From Tritrichomonas musculus (taxonomy: Eukaryota; Parabasalia; Tritrichomonadida; Tritrichomonadidae): 64,000 nt of DNA. A model generated the notes under the pieces. The model was not told the DNA's origin, did no database searches, and was given only the letters and a program-made list of their open reading frames with translations. Below are positions 19,177 to 31,500 of this stretch, in pieces. The stretch's first letter is position 1; each line of letters starts with the position of its first letter. Made by a program: the position numbers and the translations under genes. The stretch is from contig JAPFFF010000041.1 of NCBI GenBank assembly GCA_039105265.1, forward strand, positions 930,001 to 994,000, written 5' to 3'.

Positions 19177-20532
19177 TTAACAAACGAATTCTTTATTTTG
19201 AGGGTAATTCTTAATATGAGCATCTATCATGTCAAGCACTTTATCACTTTCGCCTATTATGAATTTTCTAGCCCACAAAGAACATCTGTGACTAATTAGA
19301 TCATTAAAATGCCTTTCTGTGTAAACAAGTGGATGAGCACTTCTGGTTCTCCAGTCAATGTACCTCAGGTATTCATTTGTGGTGGAAATATTGGCCTCTG
19401 CAGCGAGTGTTTCAAAAATGATTTCCTCAGAAAAAGCGCAGTATTCAAGTGCGTCCACGAGATCGAATCTCTTATAAAGCATTTCCATCATAATTTTAGA
19501 ATCCTTCAAAGTCATTGTAAACCAATTCCAGCCGTTTCTCCACTCTGCCACTGGCATAATTTTATTAGGGAAAAGGTAACGTACGACTTTATCAATGCCC
19601 TTTAATGACTCGTCATTAAATGTGAACGAAAAATCTTCCCTTCTTTTATGCTTCCATTGCGATCCCCAATCATAAAGCGACTGTATGTAATTGCTCGGAT
19701 AGCTCTGCTGCAGGTACTTCACAACAACACCAGGCGGAACGAGGGGATAATCTGACTCACTGTGAAACGAAACATACAAAGAATCAGGGTAAAACTTAAT
19801 GGCAGCCTGATTCATCGCAATTTCCGTGAATGCTTGCGTAATTCGGCCCCAGTCAACGTAAAAACGTGGTGAATCCATGATGTAAACGTTTTTAAATTTG
19901 TCATTTTGAATTTGGCTCTCAAAAAGTTCATATAAAATTGTTCGATTTTTCTTGTTATCGTAAAAAATGATAAAGGCAACTTCATCATGCCAAAGCGCTT
20001 CTATTTGTCGTATCAATTGAACAGATGGTCTTGAAATAGTTAGACAATAGATTATTGTAAAATTGGTCTTGCTAATTTTTGGCTCACCATTTAATGTTTT
20101 GGTTAAGAAAGGCTTTGTTTCATGCTCATGTTTGTCTCCATGATAAATGAATGACGTAAAATGTTTGATATTTACATTATCAAGAGTGAAATAGTCTCTA
20201 TAATTTATTTCTTTCTTAAGAAGTCCATTCGCATGAAATGGAACAAGCTCATGATAATATGTTGGAGCTTTGCTTGGTACGAGTTTTTGATAATTTTCAA
20301 AAAGTTGTAATCTGTCGTTTTCTAGAAAGTTTTTAAATGAATCCACGGTTATTTCTGTTTTAGTGCGAATAAAATAGTCTAATCCAAAAAGTATTAGTCG
20401 AAAATCTATTGGATAAATTTGATCAGAATATTCTTCTTTAAACTTCATCATCCTTTGGTGATATCGATAAAATAAAATAAAAATAAACGAATTCAGAATG
20501 ACTTCTATACAAAAGAGAATTGAATCTTTCAT
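19177..20532 (-). CDS. Core-2/I-branching-type glycosyltransferase (GT14-like)
   Basis: A 451-residue type II membrane protein. A hydrophobic anchor lies at about residues 5-22 (ILFCIEVILNSFIFILF), with the catalytic part on the lumenal side. The GT14 pattern is visible: ISRPSVQLIRQIEALWHDEV, then FIIFYDNK, VDWGRITQAFTEIAMNQAAI, the SESDYPLVPPGVV motif near residue 262, and SEEIIFETLAAE near 370. Known members transfer GlcNAc or xylose from a UDP-sugar onto glycans in the Golgi. The exact donor and acceptor cannot be read from sequence. In-frame translation extends five codons upstream only through a TTG; the first ATG is at 20530-20532, which I take as the start. Confidence 0.8.
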   Translation of the reverse strand: MKDSILFCIEVILNSFIFILFYRYHQRMMKFKEEYSDQIYPIDFRLILFGLDYFIRTKTEITVDSFKNFLENDRLQLFENYQKLVPSKAPTYYHELVPFHANGLLKKEINYRDYFTLDNVNIKHFTSFIYHGDKHEHETKPFLTKTLNGEPKISKTNFTIIYCLTISRPSVQLIRQIEALWHDEVAFIIFYDNKKNRTILYELFESQIQNDKFKNVYIMDSPRFYVDWGRITQAFTEIAMNQAAIKFYPDSLYVSFHSESDYPLVPPGVVVKYLQQSYPSNYIQSLYDWGSQWKHKRREDFSFTFNDESLKGIDKVVRYLFPNKIMPVAEWRNGWNWFTMTLKDSKIMMEMLYKRFDLVDALEYCAFSEEIIFETLAAEANISTTNEYLRYIDWRTRSAHPLVYTERHFNDLISHRCSLWARKFIIGESDKVLDMIDAHIKNYPQNKEFVC

Positions 20533-21173
20533 TAAAAGTTTGGACAAATTTTATTTTTATTCACCTATTTTTGACCTTTCATGGTTGCAAAAAGTACGTT
20601 GGTGTAAAACAACTTTATTTAAAAAAAATTGTTAAAGAGAACTTTCATAATTTTAATATTTTACAGAGAATTATTGTATATAAAAAAGATGAAGAGTTAT
20701 GAATTTGATATGCAAATTTCCTTACCATTCAATTTTCAGATCCTTTTTCAAATTTTTTTTTTTATACAGTGAAAAATGATAAATTCAAAGGGAGGCCAAC
20801 GAAAGCTTTCACATCTAACTCAAAGTACAGTTATATTGGAAATTATATATTCTAATATATATATATATATTAAATTTAATTACTAATGCATCTCATGATT
20901 ACTTTTATTTTATTTTAAATAATTAGATATTTTTATTTTTAAAAAATTGAATTAATTTAAATGAAATATAAAAATAATATTTTTCTTATTTCTCAATAAT
21001 CTTCATATATTATAAATTTAAAATCAAAAAATATTTTTATATATTCATTCATAAAATAAACAATTATATTAAGAATAAAAATCATTGGATTTTTTTTATT
21101 AACATAGTAAATCATCTTAAATTAAATAAATCAAAAAAGGTCAAATAATTGCTTTTTTTTTTTTTTTTTTTTT
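20533..21173. other. Spacer before the large element
   Basis: AT-rich DNA with TA repeats near 20860 and a long T run (about 21152-21172) that abuts the candidate left end of the element. No convincing gene; the 60-codon frame starting near 20520 has no recognisable content. Confidence 0.5.
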
Positions 21174-21400
21174 AGTTTGCGAAAAATGTTGTCGAGCGGG
21201 AGTAGTTATATATTTGCCACGATTTTTGCACTTCGTTCAAAAACCGCGTCAAATATTTCCCATCCGCGACCCCAGCCCCGCCCTGTCAGGTATGATCCCC
21301 CACTCCCATTAATGATCTTCCACTGGGCTGCTCTCAGGATTCCTCTCAACGCTCTGCTAGGAAGGAGGTCCCGTATCGTTAACATCAAAAAAGCTATAGA
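21174..21400. repeat. Candidate left terminal repeat of the element
   Basis: A sharp composition change at 21174, from a T run to a segment with blocks such as CCCAGCCCCGCCCTGTC, with no convincing protein. Its position at the outermost edge of the element and the initial AG fit a Maverick terminal inverted repeat. The partner copy would lie outside the window. Confidence 0.45.
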
Positions 21401-21425
21401 AAAAGTTTTTAATTGTGTGGTTTAC

Positions 21426-21947
21426 TTAAAGGCAATCGTTTGCATGGCATTCAATTGGATAGTATATCCATCTTGTGTAAAATCCTATTCTATTAAATAA
21501 ATGCTCTGCATATGAATCTAGAAATTGGTACATTCCTCTTTGAGGGTCCAATAGGGTCCAATCAATTGTGGTATTTGGGAAAAATTGAAAGAATCTGGTA
21601 GAAATGCTCGTAAAAAGATTTTCATCGAAATTGAATTTACATTTGACTATATCAAGGGTTGTTTCAAACAATTTTTGTCGAATTTCTATGCATTTGTGAA
21701 GTTCACGATAATAATTTCTGACAAATGCTTGCTTTGGGCCAATATTGAATGGTGAATCTTGTGCAGTAACAATTTTACATAAACTCTGGTACATATAGTC
21801 ATCTTCATTTAAATCTAAATCTTCTGGGTGTTTATCGATAAGATCTGATAGGTTCTCTATTGGGTAGTTCTCTGTAGGCTCTACGTTGGACTCGGAGATG
21901 GCGAACATAAGTAAAAATGATGTGATGAGGTGAGCACGAAAAATCAT
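21426..21947 (-). CDS. Putative secreted protein, unknown family
   Basis: A 173-residue protein with an N-terminal signal-like segment (MIFRAHLITSFLLMFAISES). The mature part is acidic first (PENLS/DLDLNEDDY region) and then aromatic-rich with several cysteines, ending ECHANDCL. I do not recognise the family. It is the outermost gene of the element and diverges from the next gene, with about 106 bases between the two ATGs, matching the divergent pairs at the other end. It could be host-derived. The signal peptide suggests transit through the ER. Confidence 0.6.
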   Translation of the reverse strand: MIFRAHLITSFLLMFAISESNVEPTENYPIENLSDLIDKHPEDLDLNEDDYMYQSLCKIVTAQDSPFNIGPKQAFVRNYYRELHKCIEIRQKLFETTLDIVKCKFNFDENLFTSISTRFFQFFPNTTIDWTLLDPQRGMYQFLDSYAEHLFNRIGFYTRWIYYPIECHANDCL

Positions 21948-22053
21948 ATTTTTTATTTGGGTCCCTCATGGGGTGCCCTCTAAGTTTTTGGGGTGGAGAC
22001 CGTTTACCAAAAATCTAATTTTTTCTCGTTAGGTCATCACATCACTTTTTTTC

Positions 22054-22464
22054 ATGTACAGCAGGAAGCAAGATAAGCAAAGTCTTAAGGTGTTCAGAAA
22101 GACAGTACGCAGCTTTATTGAAGATACAACAAGGTTATTGGAATTAGCTGATTCATTAAACGACGACATGAAAACAATCGAAAAACTGGAATCAGAAAAT
22201 CGAAGGCTCACTGAACAAAACGGCTATATAAATTCTGAAATTGGGAAAAATTCAATGTCCGATCCGAGATGGGAAATGATTGTCGAAAATGAGCTAAAAA
22301 TTGATAAAAATCAAGATAAATTGGACGATTTGAAAAAAGAAGAAGAAAAAAAGAAAGTCCAATTGGAAACAAAAGCACAAGTATTGAATCAATTTGTCGA
22401 TGAGTTACGAGATTGCTTCGTTGACCCACTAAATTTGGGGGAACTAGATTATTCATCTGAATAA
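22054..22464 (+). CDS. Small coiled-coil protein (element, early-type)
   Basis: A 136-residue, highly charged protein with heptad-like runs (IEKLESENRRLTEQNGYINS; KKEEEKKKVQLETKAQVLNQ) and a C-terminal segment FVDELRDCFVDPLNLGELDY. It resembles in size and style the small coiled-coil genes at the right end (56201-57292, 62181-63403). The bases before the ATG (CACATCACTTTTTTTC) are a loose match to the CACTTCACTTTT part of the right-arm promoter. Function unknown. Confidence 0.65.
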   Translation: MYSRKQDKQSLKVFRKTVRSFIEDTTRLLELADSLNDDMKTIEKLESENRRLTEQNGYINSEIGKNSMSDPRWEMIVENELKIDKNQDKLDDLKKEEEKKKVQLETKAQVLNQFVDELRDCFVDPLNLGELDYSSE

Positions 22465-22512
22465 ACCATTTATTTTCACTATTTGTTGTTTTATGTTTAT
22501 TTTTATTGAAAA

Positions 22513-25500
22513 ATGACTGAAATTCAATTACCGGAATTTATTACAAATGTTAGACAAGCCACTTGTTATGATAGAACTGTAACAATTTGTGATTTTATTT
22601 ACCCTGATGTAGAGTTATGTAGTTCCTTTGATGGTGAAAATGGGATTAAAATTTATTTTCCAAATGATAAAAAGCCTTATCTTGATGAAGCTGATTTTTT
22701 ACTTAAAGAAATTGAGAGTGTAGGACTTCCACGTCCAGATATTACATGGGTTAGAGCACAACATTTTTTAAATCCTGATCGATACCTACTAGAATATGAA
22801 AGTCTTGTTGGATATCTTCATATGTATTTTGAATATTTGGGTTTATCAAATACAAGATTTACTAATTTAGATTCAGGGAAAGTAAACTTAGAAACATTTT
22901 TGAGCGATTATACCTCAACAGTAGAAGATCCTGACAATCATTATGAAGAAATAATTGGAGATTTCAGAACACAAAAAGAAGCAGATGTGAGACGAATTTT
23001 TAAAGGAGTGTTTCTTGATATTGAATCAGTTCCACTTCCAGAAGAACAAACAATTTATATGATGTTATTTAATTACAAAGAAGCCAGAATATATTATGAG
23101 TTTTTACAACATTGGTATCATTATGATAAAAAGTTAGAGTTAGATAAACCTTGGTATCAAATAATTTCTGAATTGGCAAATGTTCCTTCCTTATTAAGAG
23201 GAATTCGAAATCATATCTATGACAAAAAATATCAAACAATTATTCAAAAATACTCTGGGCTGCTCTCAAGTATATTTTCAAACGAAAATTTTATATCTGG
23301 CTTGACAACTCTCGTAGATGATCAAGATTTGAAAAATAGTATAAATGATCTAGAAAATTTGATTAGAAGACAAGAAACAGATGAAAACGGAAATATCATT
23401 GAAATATTTCCAAAAGAAGCAATTTCACCTGAACCTATTGACTATATTGAATGTATTGTCTTATATCCGAATCAATATCCAGCAACCAAACAAACAATAA
23501 AAGATATAGTGACTGAAATCAATGAACTTCCAGATCATGGAGTTCAAAATGGAGATTTGTTATTAACAATTGCTCTCATAAAGATTTGGAATTCTGGAAA
23601 ACGTTGGCTTTTACCAAATGAGGTCTATGATACAATAATGGAATTTGTGAAACAATTACAAGCAAAAAAATTAACTGATTGTAATGCTCTTCGAGATGAA
23701 AAGATATTTCCAGAGGTTCATCAAATGCTTCAAACATTTTCCAATTCGTGGGGTCAAACTAAAGTTTTTTGGACTCGACAAATTAGTGCAGAACTCGCCG
23801 TGAAAAAAATAATGATTGGAAATACAGAATTGAAACAACGGGCACAAGATTATACAGAAATATTATTAAATTTACAAAAGGTAGAAAATATAGACCGTAA
23901 GGCAATAGAAGATTTCATATCAGTGAAAGTGATGGAATATCAAAGCAAAATGCAAACCGAAAATTATGCAATGATATATCATCAAATAATATTTGATATC
24001 ATTGGTGAAATCAAAAAAATAAATAAAGAAATGGGAAATAAATTAGAATCTGGTTTTACGAATGAAGTTAATTTATTCAAAGAAAGTTTAAATAGATGGG
24101 CATATATAACAGAATGGGTTTATCAATTCGAACATAATCCAGCGAATCAAACAAAAATTGCAACAGAGGCATGGTCAGAATATCCATTATCAAATGAGGC
24201 AATTCATAAAATAAGAAATTATTATGGAGAAAGAAATATCATTCATGAATATCGTTATTGGCTTGGTGAATTAGCATATTTGGAAGCAATGTTTCATCTA
24301 TATAATCAAAATTGGAATTATACTTTAGAGAACTTCGTTGAGAAATTTGAACTTTTGATTAAACGAGATGAAATAGAAAATGAAGCATTGTGTGAAATTG
24401 AACTCCCTAAACAAATTCAAAATCTTCAACAAATTGAAGCTAAGACAGGTCAGAAACAAGAATATCTACATTCAGAAATAGGTTTGCAAAATTTGAAAAC
24501 TTTTACTAAGACAATGTTAATTCGTCAAAAATATTATATATTTCGTCAAATTTATTCAGATTTCATCAAGAAAAATGTAGGAATAGAATCTCGAGTAATG
24601 AATGAATTTTTACAAAGACGTTTAGAAGAACGAAAGAAAGATGAAAAACAATCTGCGAAAGAAATGCAAATTCAATTCGATTTAGAAGATGCAGCAGAAA
24701 ATGCTGGCGTTGAAACTGAGCAATTAGTTCCAGAGGATCAACAATTGATGAATCCTCAATTAAATGAAGATGAGATTTTAAATGAGGAAGATGAATCAAA
24801 TTGGGTCAATAATTGCATGCAATTTATTACAAATGCTAAACAATTTTGGCAGACTTATTGTGAAAATAAAAATAATTTAATTCCTTTATTTCATTTAGAT
24901 GCCAATCAACTTGGAATAATTCATATACTTAATCAACAAAGAAATTTGATAAATGATAAATCAAATATAAATGAACGAGCATTTCAACAACATATCGAAT
25001 CATTAGCTCCTCAATTCTATGAAATAATAAAGAAAAAATGTGTAATTGAATATGTCAGATGGAAAAGAAATGTCCCTCCATCAAATATTGATGAAGAAAT
25101 AAGTAGATATAATGTTCAAGCAAATGATGAAAACTCAATTAATCGAATAGTTGATTTATTTCGTTCGGATTTTTTAAAATATAAACCAAAATTACAGAAA
25201 TTATATGACTTCTTAATACTAAAAACGAATTTACCTGATTTTGATGATTGGTCAAATTCAATATGGATAGAAACAGAATTAGAACAAAATTTGAATGAAT
25301 GGATTCAAAAGAAAAACGAAGAAACACTTTATCTTGATGATTATCAAAAGTATTTCAGTCAAGTTGTTGCTTTATTGCGTCAAGGATTAGATAAGTATAA
25401 TATCAAAATTGAAAAGATTCGAAAGATTGCAAATCAATTATTTCCAAATGATATTAATTTATATGTCACCAAAGATAATGATGATTGGAAACAAAATATG

Positions 25501-28500
25501 AATGCAAAAATAAATGATCCAAATTTCAGAGGTCAAATTCAAGCTGAAATTCAGCAATGGGATGCAAAAGCAAATGAAAGATTATCTAAAATTCAAGCAA
25601 TACTTCAAAATCAAACAACAGCAGGAAAAGTGACACAAGATAACTATCAATCAGCAAAAACAGATTTTGAAAATAAATTTATTAAAAATGGAAATATAAT
25701 CGATTCAAATAAAGATGCTGAATTACAACAACTTTTAGTTTATTCAGAAGCTCAGAAAAATGAGAAAGTTACAATTGATAAAAAGCAAGAAATTGCAAAT
25801 TTGTTTGCATCATATGGTGTTCCTGTTTCTGATAAAGATTTAAATAAATACACAAGTGATTACTTCATGAGCACAAATAAACAATTGATAATGACAGATA
25901 TTAATACAAGAATTTTGAGAGAAAAAGAAAACAGAGATAATGCTGATTTGACAGAATTTGAAAATAAAATTGTCCCACAAATACAAATGATTAATACAAT
26001 TAGTCAAGTCATTCCAAGAGTTCAAGCAATTTCAATTGATGCAAAACGTCAACAAATAATGAATACTCAGAAAAATCGTCCTGCAGAAATAAATATTGTT
26101 AAAGGTCAAATTCAAAATGAAATAAATCAAGCTTTCTCCACATGTCAATCATCTCAAATACAACATTATCGAACAGAAATTCAGAAAAAAATTGACCACA
26201 CTCGTAGATCTTGTAATCTTGGTGAAGAAATTGAAAAAATATTAAAGACAATTATTATTGAAAATCAAACAATTGCGAAACATCATGAGAATTTTTTGGC
26301 ATGGAAATCTGTATGGGATGCAAATGAGTTAACCATTGATAATAAAATCAAAGAAATTGTTGAAGTGATTCGTAATCAAAATAATTCAGGATTTAATGCA
26401 CAAACAGTATCGAATGAAATCTTCACAACAATTTGTTATCCAAATTTTGATCAAAATCTTGTAATTCAAAAATTAAATCAAAAATTAGAAGAAGAAAAGA
26501 AAAATAAAAAAGAGAAAGAATATCAAACTCAGATAAATAGTTTAAAGTCATCATTTCAAGAAGCCTACGGCCGTGAATATTCTGAAGAAAAATGGAATGA
26601 ATTAGTTAATTCAAAAGAGTCAACAGAGAAAAAAATTGAAAAGATTTCTAGACAAATTGAACAAAAGAATGAACAAAAAGGTAATCAACAATTAAATTGT
26701 GTTAATACAATAAATCGATGTTTTAGTGCAGCTTTTCCTGATTGGGATCCAGAGAATGTAAATCTGATAATTCAAAATTTCCTTGATTTATATCCAAATT
26801 TGAATTCGGTTGAAGACGTGGATAATTTGTTGAAAAGTATGGAACCAAAATTTAAAAATTGTGGAAGAGTATTTAGACTTTGGAACAAACATAAATTTGC
26901 AAACACATATCTTGGATTGGGAATATTACAAAGTTTGAATTATGATTTGAATGTCTTATTTGAAAATGTTGAATTATGGGAGAAACGAAATAAATTATTC
27001 CATTACTCTCCATTATCTTTATTAAGAGCATTCCTGGGTGACAAATCTCAACAAAATCAAAATGTTCTTCAATCGTTAGCAAGTTTTGAACAGAAAAGAA
27101 GAAATTTAGAAAGAAATGATGAATTTATGAGGAAATTCAATAGCCTGTCAGGATCTTTGTCAGCAGAAGATAAAGAAGATTTTTTATGTGAAATTGTTGG
27201 ACATTGTGATCAACCTGATGATATTGATCAATATATTTCTTTGAAAACTGATTGGATTCAAAAAGGTTATGATTGGAAAAATTGGGATCAAAGAAAAACA
27301 TTTGAAGAAACATATAATTCAAATAATGGATTAGAATATTCATCAAGAAGAATCAGAAGTATTTATAATCAAGTGACTCCTCAAGATAATCAACAAATAG
27401 ATAGTTTGAAAACATTATTAGAGACTAATTATCCAGAGAAATTTTCACCAGTTTATTGGAATGAAATAGAGGATCAAGTTTTCAAAAATGATGGAAATCA
27501 ATTCTTATCTTATTTAGAAGGTGAACGTGTTTATCAAGACTTTTTGAAACTAATGCCTCCAAATGTTTTCCCTCCAACATTTAAACAATATTATGGAAAT
27601 CAAGACGTTCATACTGCATTGAGAAATATTCAGACATTGTTTAAACAAAAGAATGATTTCGCTAAAACTATTCGGGGTGATAAAGAATTAGAGAGAGCAG
27701 TTCGTGAATATAATGAAATAGCTGATGTTAATGATCAATATACTCTTGAAAGAATTCTTTATTTAGAAAAGCCAACAACATCTCTTGAACTCAAAAATAA
27801 ATTCCAAAATATGTTACAAGAAAAAGTGAATGGTGTTGATCGAAATGAATTATTAGATGAAACAATTCGAGATATTTGGAGATCTTATTTCCCAAATGAT
27901 TTGAAAGCATCAAGTACTTGGAGAAGTGAATTCAATGGGAATTATTTAGCTATTGTTGCAATTAGAAAATTATCTCAACTCTATCATTTTTATCACGAAT
28001 TTCACCCAGATGAAGAAGTAAATTTAAGTAAAATAGTAAAATATTTTGGTAATTCAATAGATGAAACACAGAAAAAATTAGAAGAATACTATACTCAAAA
28101 TATAGAAATTTTCAATAATCAATGGAAAAAGAATAAAACATTGAAAGGTTATTTAGAAGAATTCAAAGATGATTTTGGTGGATCAGTTGATTTGGCACGA
28201 AAAAGGGCATATGGAAAGTTTCATGGGAATTTAGAACATTGTTTGAAATTCTTCAAAAATTATAAATTACAAAGAGATTTAGAAACACAAAAAACAGGTC
28301 AAGTACGAACCGATATCAATACATTTTTAGGACAAGTTTTGTCAAACGAAGATCCAAATACATTATTAGATGGAATTGAAAGTGAACATAATTCAAGAAC
28401 ACAATCTCAAACAAATTGGAATCGAAATGCTGATTTTAGAAATCATGGAAACATCAAATCAAGATTAGATAATGATCATCAAATTGATATAACTTATGAT

Positions 28501-31500
28501 ATTACATGGGATTCAAATAAAATGTATAACAATTATTTAATTCCAATTGCTGAAAAATATTATGAACAAATTACAAATAAAAAATATCATCCTCCAGCAA
28601 ATTTGGATCTATCAAATCCAGCAACCAAATATCAAACAATTGTTCAAGAAGCAGAGACAATTCGTGAAAAGAATGAGAATTGGGACATCACTGAAGTACA
28701 ATCAACGTTAGATACATACAAGAATCAAGATAAAATAAATGTCAAAATTACATATGATGAGTTGAAAAAGAAATATGAGAATCCTCAAGACGCATTAAAA
28801 TTCTTAGAAATTGAAAAATTAAAGAAAGACATTTTAGTTAAATTATGGAAACCTGATGATGAAGAATTACCAAGAGATAATAAATGTTTTAAGAAATATT
28901 TTGAATATCAAGAAAATCAATTAACGGAAAGATTACATGAATTGCGAAATATTGTAGGGATGTTTAAAGAAGATAGAAGAGAATCATGGGGATCAGATAA
29001 CTTTTCGAAAATATTACAAAATTATAGAATTTATTTCAGTGAAGATACGTTAAGAAGTTCAGCTGATAAATGTCAAATCTATTATGAAAATGATTATCAT
29101 AAAGGAAAAACAGAATTAGAATATTTATATAATCTTGCTCATTTTCATAAAACATTTCAAGAGCCATATTTTGAAAAACAACCAAGTAATCCATCTGTTA
29201 ATGAAATGAAAGAAACAAATGATGCAATAGATATAATAATGAATAATTATAAAGATTATAAACTAGATTCTAATTTGACAGGGAAAATTGAGGATTATAA
29301 TACTTATTCAGGAAAAGATCATCAAACAAAGTTATCATTGGTCAAGAAATTTAAACAAGATAAACAAAAAGCAAAAATATTCTTAGATCATGGAACTTGG
29401 TTAGGAAAAATATTAAGTTTCGGTGATGATCAACTTGCAAAAAGTCAAACAGTATCCGTTGAAGGAATTGCTAAATTAAAAGAAATCTATTCTACAAAAA
29501 CGAAAGATGATGAAGCGTTTAAATCTCAAGAATTCCAAATGAAATTAGATGAATATAATGCTTTAATAGGTGATACAAAAACGATAACAGATATGAAAAA
29601 TGACTATAAAACATATACTAACGCTTTGTATGCAATGAATTCTACCCAAATTAAGTATGAATTGATAAATAAATATCAACTAAAGGAGAATGATGTAAAC
29701 GCTTTGATGGCTGATACTTGGTCACAATCATATCAAAACTTGAAAAATAAAAAGAATGATTTGGATACGATTATTTCAAATTGTAAATCTGATTCCGAAA
29801 TTGTTTCATTTCATGATGATTTGAAAAGAAATTATGACACAACAACACCAATTTTAGATCAATTAATAAAAGATGAAAAATATGATATTCCAAAGCTTTA
29901 TTATCATATTTTGTCAAAGCTCTGGAAAAGGAAGAGTGGTGAAGATGTTCAATGGAAAGACGATAATAGTTTTCAATCACAAAATGAAAAATTAGCCAAT
30001 CTTCTCCATGCGTTTGATAGACGAAAGAAAGCATTCAATGAAAATAGTGAATTATTACAATTAGTGAATGATCCAACAGTTCCAGTAACCCAGGAACAAT
30101 TATGGAAAAGGTATATGTATTCAACTAAACATGAAAATGATGATGCAAAGGACGCAATTCAGTTTATGAAAAATGAAAAAAGGAAAAAAATATATCTGAA
30201 AAAATGGAATGAATTAGGTAAGAAAATTGATGAAAAAACATGGGAAAAATTCACAAAAGAAGATGAGAGAGAAGAATTTTTCGAACAAATGGAAAAAGAA
30301 TATCGACAAGAAGAAAAGAAATGGAACCAAATTGGGAAATTTATTCCATATTATAATTCTTATCATGATGATAAAAATCAACTCTTAGATTGGGAACAAG
30401 CATATCAAAAATGGGAAGGTAATTATGAAAAAGCAAAAGATGAAATTGAATTATCAAATCTGGCACATAGTTATGAACTCGAATTTGGAAAAAAGTGGGA
30501 ATCACAAAAAACAAAGAAAGAACAAATTAAATATTTAACTAAAATAGAAGATGATTGGCTTAATTACTATAAATATCATCCAACATTCATGTCTGTTTTT
30601 AATGATTATAATAATACTCTTACATCGCAAGCAAAGAAATTAGAAGATGTTATTGATAAATATGGAAGTGATGTCAATAAAATTACAATAGAGATGTCAT
30701 ATGAATTATTAACAACAAGAATGAAAGCAATTGATCCAACATTCAAAGCAGAAGAATATTATAAAAATGAAGATGGCGTTCAAAGACTGGAAAATGAATA
30801 TAAAACATTACAAGCAAACAATAATTCAGTGCTTGGTGATTCAGAAATTACAGGTTTATTTGATACTTACAAGGTGAATTATCCTGACGATACACGAAAA
30901 TTATGGAATATATCAAAAGATATGAGTCATAATAAAACAGAGGTGAAAAACTTTTTCTTAATTAAGAATTTAATTCATGAGATCCAAAATGATTATACAA
31001 AAGTTTTTAATTATAATGACCGTTCAAATTGGGGTTCCACTTCAACTTATCAAGTGAACTATTTAGAAAAAGAAAGAGATAGACTCAAAAAGGAATTGGA
31101 TCAATTAAAATCAATCGGAAATATAAATGAACTTGTTGATATTTATAATGATATGAATGGTTTCAAAGATGCTTCCACTCAAAAAGATCTCAAGAAAATC
31201 TTCGTTGAAAATGATTGTCAATATTATAAAACATATTATTATCTATTAGCTCATAAATATAATTCAATTAATCCAGAAAAGAAGAAAGCATTAACTTATT
31301 CAGGAAGTGGAGATAGAGCATGTAGGGCATTAGAAAAAGAAATTCGTGAAGTTGAAGAAGTAGAAAGTCAATTAAAATTGAATAAAAAATGGAAGGACTT
31401 GACATTAGAAGAACAAGATATGATAATGAAAAATAATAAAGATCCTGTATATGCTATAGTGTATTTAGAAAGTAAAGACGATATTAAGAATTATAATGAA

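Noticed and set aside
21206-21388. Minus-strand 60-codon frame with WGRGWEIFDAVF
   Set aside because: It lies in the candidate terminal repeat, has no promoter-like sequence and no family I know.
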